From assembly GCF_007846085.1 (NCBI RefSeq), contig NZ_VOEJ01000002.1, forward strand, positions 124,001-188,000: DNA of 64,000 bases. The letters run 5' to 3'. The stretch comes from Mucilaginibacter pallidiroseus (GTDB lineage: Bacteria > Bacteroidota > Bacteroidia > Sphingobacteriales > Sphingobacteriaceae). A program made the position numbers and the translations under genes. The notes below the pieces were generated by a model. That model was given only the letters and a program-made list of their open reading frames with translations. It was not told where the DNA came from and did not search any database. This document shows positions 61,423-64,000 of this stretch, in pieces. The number at the start of each line of letters is the position of its first letter. The first letter of the stretch is position 1.

Positions 61423-63447
61423 ATGGGTAAACTACTTATAGCCTTTATACTTTTTCCGTTTTGCTGTCTGGCACAAAGCGCCGAAACTTATATTAAGGTA
61501 GGCAATACCGAAGCGGGTGCTAAAAATTATACCGGCGCCATTGAAGATTTTAACAAAGCCCTACAACTAGAGCCGTCAAACAGCAAGGCCTTTTTTTATC
61601 GTGGCAATGCATACAATAACCTTAAGCAGTACCCTAAAGCGGTGCAGGACTACGATAAGGCCATTTCGCTTGATCCTAACAATGCCTACGCGTATTTTTA
61701 TCGTGGTAACGTTAATAACGAACTGCAGAAATATAACGAGGCTATAGCCGACTTTACCAAAGCTATTTCGATATCACCCATTGCTGATATGTACCATTAC
61801 CGGGCCAATGCTAAAGCTAACCTGGGCGATAACGCGGGTGCCGTGGCCGATTTTAACGAGGCAATAAAGCTGGCACCAAACAAAGCTGCTTTGTATGAAT
61901 ACCGTGGCGTGGCCAAAGCCAACCTAAATGACAACCAGGGTGCCATTGCCGATTATGACACCGCCGTTCGCCTTGACCCTAAAAACTCCGACCTTATTTA
62001 TTACCGGGCCAACTCAAAAGGCAACATTGGCGATTACAGGGGTGCTATTGCTGACTATACCGCTGCCCTGGCCATCAACCCCAAAAATGCTGAGGCAGTT
62101 TTTTATCGCGGTAACGCATACGGTAATATCAAAAACTACACTGCTGCCGTTGCCGATTATAAAAAAGCTATAACTCTTAACCCTAAGCTACCTAACCTTT
62201 ATAAGTACTTGGCCAACGCTTTAAGCAACAGCGGTAATAAAAAAGATGCGCTTTCTTACTTTAACGAGGCGGCAAAAACCGACCCTAACAATGCCGATGC
62301 ATATGTGCTGCGCGGTACGGTTAAAAATAACCTTGGCGATGCCGAGGGTGCCCGTGCAGATCTTGATAAAGCCATTGAATTAAGCGGTAAAAGTTCTGAA
62401 GCCTATCAAAACCGTGCGGATGTTTTGCTTAACGCCAAAGATTTCAACGGCGCTAAAGAGGATGCGGATAAGGCAATTGAGTTGAGTAGTAAAAACGGTT
62501 ATGCTTACATAACCAGAGCAAGGGCAAACCTCGAATTAAAGGACACCACAGGTGCGCTCGCCGATATTGCGCAGGGCATAAAACTAATTCCGACTTACGA
62601 TTACCAGTACGTGGTACTGGGTAATATACAATTTGACAGGCACGATTATGCAGCTGCCGTAGCAAGCTATACCAAGGGTTTACAATATTCGCCTGCAAAT
62701 ACTGAGACATTTTTAAAACGCGGAACTGCACGTTTAAAAAATGGCGACCGAGCCGGAGCCATAGCCGACTATAAAAAGATTGCCGAAATAGGTACAGATA
62801 ACGACAACTTGTATGCACGCATGATTAAAGCCATTACTAAAGGTGGCTTTTATAAAGAGGGTTTACCGCTTTTTAATGATTTGGTTGCTAAGAACGGCAG
62901 GAATGCAAACTTTTTGGTTGGACGGGGATGGGCAAGAAAAAACTCGGGCGATATAAACGGAGCTTTGCTCGATTATAACGCGGCTATAAAGATTGACAGC
63001 ACCTCGTCTGATGCGTACAGCTACCGTGGCAGCGCCAAGCTCGAACTGAAAGATTATGAAGGCGCACTGGCCGATGTTGCTAAAGCCATTAAAATACACG
63101 AAGGCGAAGAAGAGCCTTATATCATTCGTGCCCGCATAAGGCTGGCCATGAAAAATTACCAGGGAGCTGTTGATGATTACAATACGGTAATTTTTATCAA
63201 CCTCAATAACACGGTGATGTTTGCCAATCGCGGCTATGCACGCAGCTTTTTGAACGATGTAGAGCGCGCTAATGCCGACTTTAATTATGCGCTAAAACTC
63301 GAACCCAACAACGCCCAGATTTATTACCAGCGCGGCAGGGCACGAATCAACTTTAAAGACACTACGGGCGCCTGCGCAGATTTTCAGAAGGCAATATCAC
63401 TCGGCTCGACACTTGCCGCTGATGAAGCTAAAAAGTACTGTAAATAG
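61423..63447 (+). CDS. large secreted TPR-repeat protein
   Basis: A 674-residue protein with a signal peptide (MGKLLIAFILFPFCCLAQ) followed by about 18-19 tetratricopeptide repeats running the whole length, with a near-regular 34-residue period. Many share the sequence AIADYxxAxxLxPxNAxxYxxRGNAKxN. Such alpha solenoids serve as protein-protein scaffolds. Its role in the envelope is not known; its place at the end of the glycan/barrel operon suggests a periplasmic or surface assembly role. Confidence 0.9.
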   Translation: MGKLLIAFILFPFCCLAQSAETYIKVGNTEAGAKNYTGAIEDFNKALQLEPSNSKAFFYRGNAYNNLKQYPKAVQDYDKAISLDPNNAYAYFYRGNVNNELQKYNEAIADFTKAISISPIADMYHYRANAKANLGDNAGAVADFNEAIKLAPNKAALYEYRGVAKANLNDNQGAIADYDTAVRLDPKNSDLIYYRANSKGNIGDYRGAIADYTAALAINPKNAEAVFYRGNAYGNIKNYTAAVADYKKAITLNPKLPNLYKYLANALSNSGNKKDALSYFNEAAKTDPNNADAYVLRGTVKNNLGDAEGARADLDKAIELSGKSSEAYQNRADVLLNAKDFNGAKEDADKAIELSSKNGYAYITRARANLELKDTTGALADIAQGIKLIPTYDYQYVVLGNIQFDRHDYAAAVASYTKGLQYSPANTETFLKRGTARLKNGDRAGAIADYKKIAEIGTDNDNLYARMIKAITKGGFYKEGLPLFNDLVAKNGRNANFLVGRGWARKNSGDINGALLDYNAAIKIDSTSSDAYSYRGSAKLELKDYEGALADVAKAIKIHEGEEEPYIIRARIRLAMKNYQGAVDDYNTVIFINLNNTVMFANRGYARSFLNDVERANADFNYALKLEPNNAQIYYQRGRARINFKDTTGACADFQKAISLGSTLAADEAKKYCK

Positions 63448-63483
63448 TGAATACTGCCCTTATTGGTAATTTTAGTTATTAAG

Positions 63484-63552
63484 CGATCCTTGCGAGGAGC
63501 GCAGCGACGAAGCAATCGCGCCGTGTATATAAACAAGCGACGAGATTGCCAC
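63484..63552. repeat. copy of the TTGCGAGGAGCG repeat
   Basis: CGATCCTTGCGAGGAGCGCA from 63484, followed by GCGACGAAGCAATCGCG and, about 20 nt on, a worn mirror copy CGACGAGATTGCC. It matches the copies at 4931 and 48757. Confidence 0.7.
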
Positions 63553-63594
63553 ATTACAGTTCATAACGACATGTAGTTGGAGATTAAGTGAAAT

Positions 63595-63629
63595 AAAAAA
63601 AGCGCCCTGTTTCTGCAGGGCGCTTTTTT
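63595..63629. terminator. bidirectional terminator
   Basis: AAAAAAAGCGCCCTG pairs with CAGGGCGCTTTTTT around TTTCTG, between the convergent TPR gene and lspA. Confidence 0.88.
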
Positions 63630-63650
63630 GGTATCTGGGTTTACAGCAAA

Positions 63651-64000
63651 TTATTCCTCAACCATTTCGCTGTTGGGGTTGCTTATTTCAGGTTCTTCCT
63701 GTTTAAAGTAACGCTTCTGATTTATCAGGATCATGAATACGCCAACGGAAATAGCAGCATCGGCCAGGTTAAACACCGGGCGGAAGAATATATACTCTTC
63801 GCCCCCCCATACAGGGAGCCATTTAGGGAAGTGACCTGTCAACAATGGGAAGTAAAACATATCAACTACGCGCCCGTGAAACAGCGGTGCATAGTTGTAA
63901 ATAATACCGTAAAAAGCAGAATCAATAATATTACCAACGGCTCCGGCAAATATCAGGGCTACCATCATAATTAAGCCGCGATGATATTTGTGCTTAATAA
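63651..64000 (-). CDS. lspA: lipoprotein signal peptidase (5' end outside window)
   Basis: The frame stays open to the window edge (KYHRGLIMMVALIFAGAVGN...), so about 116 C-terminal residues are seen. Conserved LspA motifs are AGAVGNIIDSAFYG and RPVFNLADAAISVG, which supply the two catalytic aspartates. LspA removes signal peptides from the many lipoproteins of this organism. It is convergent with the TPR gene. The last part (QEEPEISNPNSEMVEE) is a cytoplasmic acidic tail. Confidence 0.93.
   Translation of the reverse strand, partial: IKHKYHRGLIMMVALIFAGAVGNIIDSAFYGIIYNYAPLFHGRVVDMFYFPLLTGHFPKWLPVWGGEEYIFFRPVFNLADAAISVGVFMILINQKRYFKQEEPEISNPNSEMVEE

Noticed and set aside
61423..63447. periodic sequence resembling a DNA repeat array
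   Set aside because: The 34-residue period is that of tetratricopeptide repeats in a single long reading frame.
1..64000. tRNA, rRNA, integrase or insertion sequence
   Set aside because: Read through by eye, I found no cloverleaf, rRNA block, transposase or integrase motif; a tRNAscan or Infernal run would settle it.

Overview
The window reads as chromosomal DNA of a Bacteroidota bacterium, most like a soil or plant-associated member of Sphingobacteriaceae (Mucilaginibacter or Pedobacter type). Evidence: type IX secretion and gliding genes (porV, gldJ, a cargo protein with a CHU_C C-terminal domain), bacillithiol genes (bshA and a YtxJ-like protein), promoter boxes of the form TAnnTTTG, almost no Shine-Dalgarno sites, FKBP lipoproteins and LytTR two-component pairs. 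The genus is an inference. I see no rRNA, tRNA, CRISPR array, integrase or transposase.

Layout. 1-7.9 kb: a response regulator, histidine kinase and TolC-like efflux protein in one direction, two SDR oxidoreductases, a secreted unknown, and a LytS/LytTR pair. 8-22 kb: housekeeping genes (asparaginase, TatD nuclease, SHOCT protein, two FKBP isomerases, NrnA-type phosphoesterase, ndk, a DciA-like protein with recF, a TPR anchor protein, ribH, ytxJ, lipA, an ECF sigma/anti-sigma pair, nnr). 22-29 kb: uvrA, ispF, then porV and gldJ transcribed divergently. 29-38 kb: small enzymes and lipoproteins, a rhodanese, SIMPL protein, bshA, lactonase-fold protein, a pseudouridine synthase with a long disordered N-terminus, and a lytic transglycosylase. 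38.7-42.2 kb: one 1135-residue membrane protein joining GH18, polysaccharide deacetylase and GT2 domains.

42.4-48.7 kb is an accessory metabolic cluster: an ATP-grasp-like protein, a class I glutamine-amidotransferase-like protein, a YbdK-type carboxylate-amine ligase, a second ATP-grasp protein with a lysine/alanine tail and an esterase on the minus strand, with a second esterase diverging on the plus strand. It looks like a pathway making and trimming an unknown amide- or peptide-like product. 48.8-50.3 kb is a visibly AT-rich two-gene island (316-residue soluble protein, then a four-helix membrane protein, overlapping by 8 nt) that I cannot match to a named family; its form is that of a small defence or stress module. 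These two regions are the best candidates for an undescribed system.

50.6-64 kb: typA, then a plus-strand envelope/polysaccharide set (flippase, two methyltransferases, type IX cargo protein, acyltransferase 3, AXE1-like esterase, outer-membrane barrel, large TPR protein), and the end of lspA running off the window. Short palindromic intergenic repeats of several families are scattered through the window, and many genes end in clear stem-loop terminators shared between convergent neighbours.
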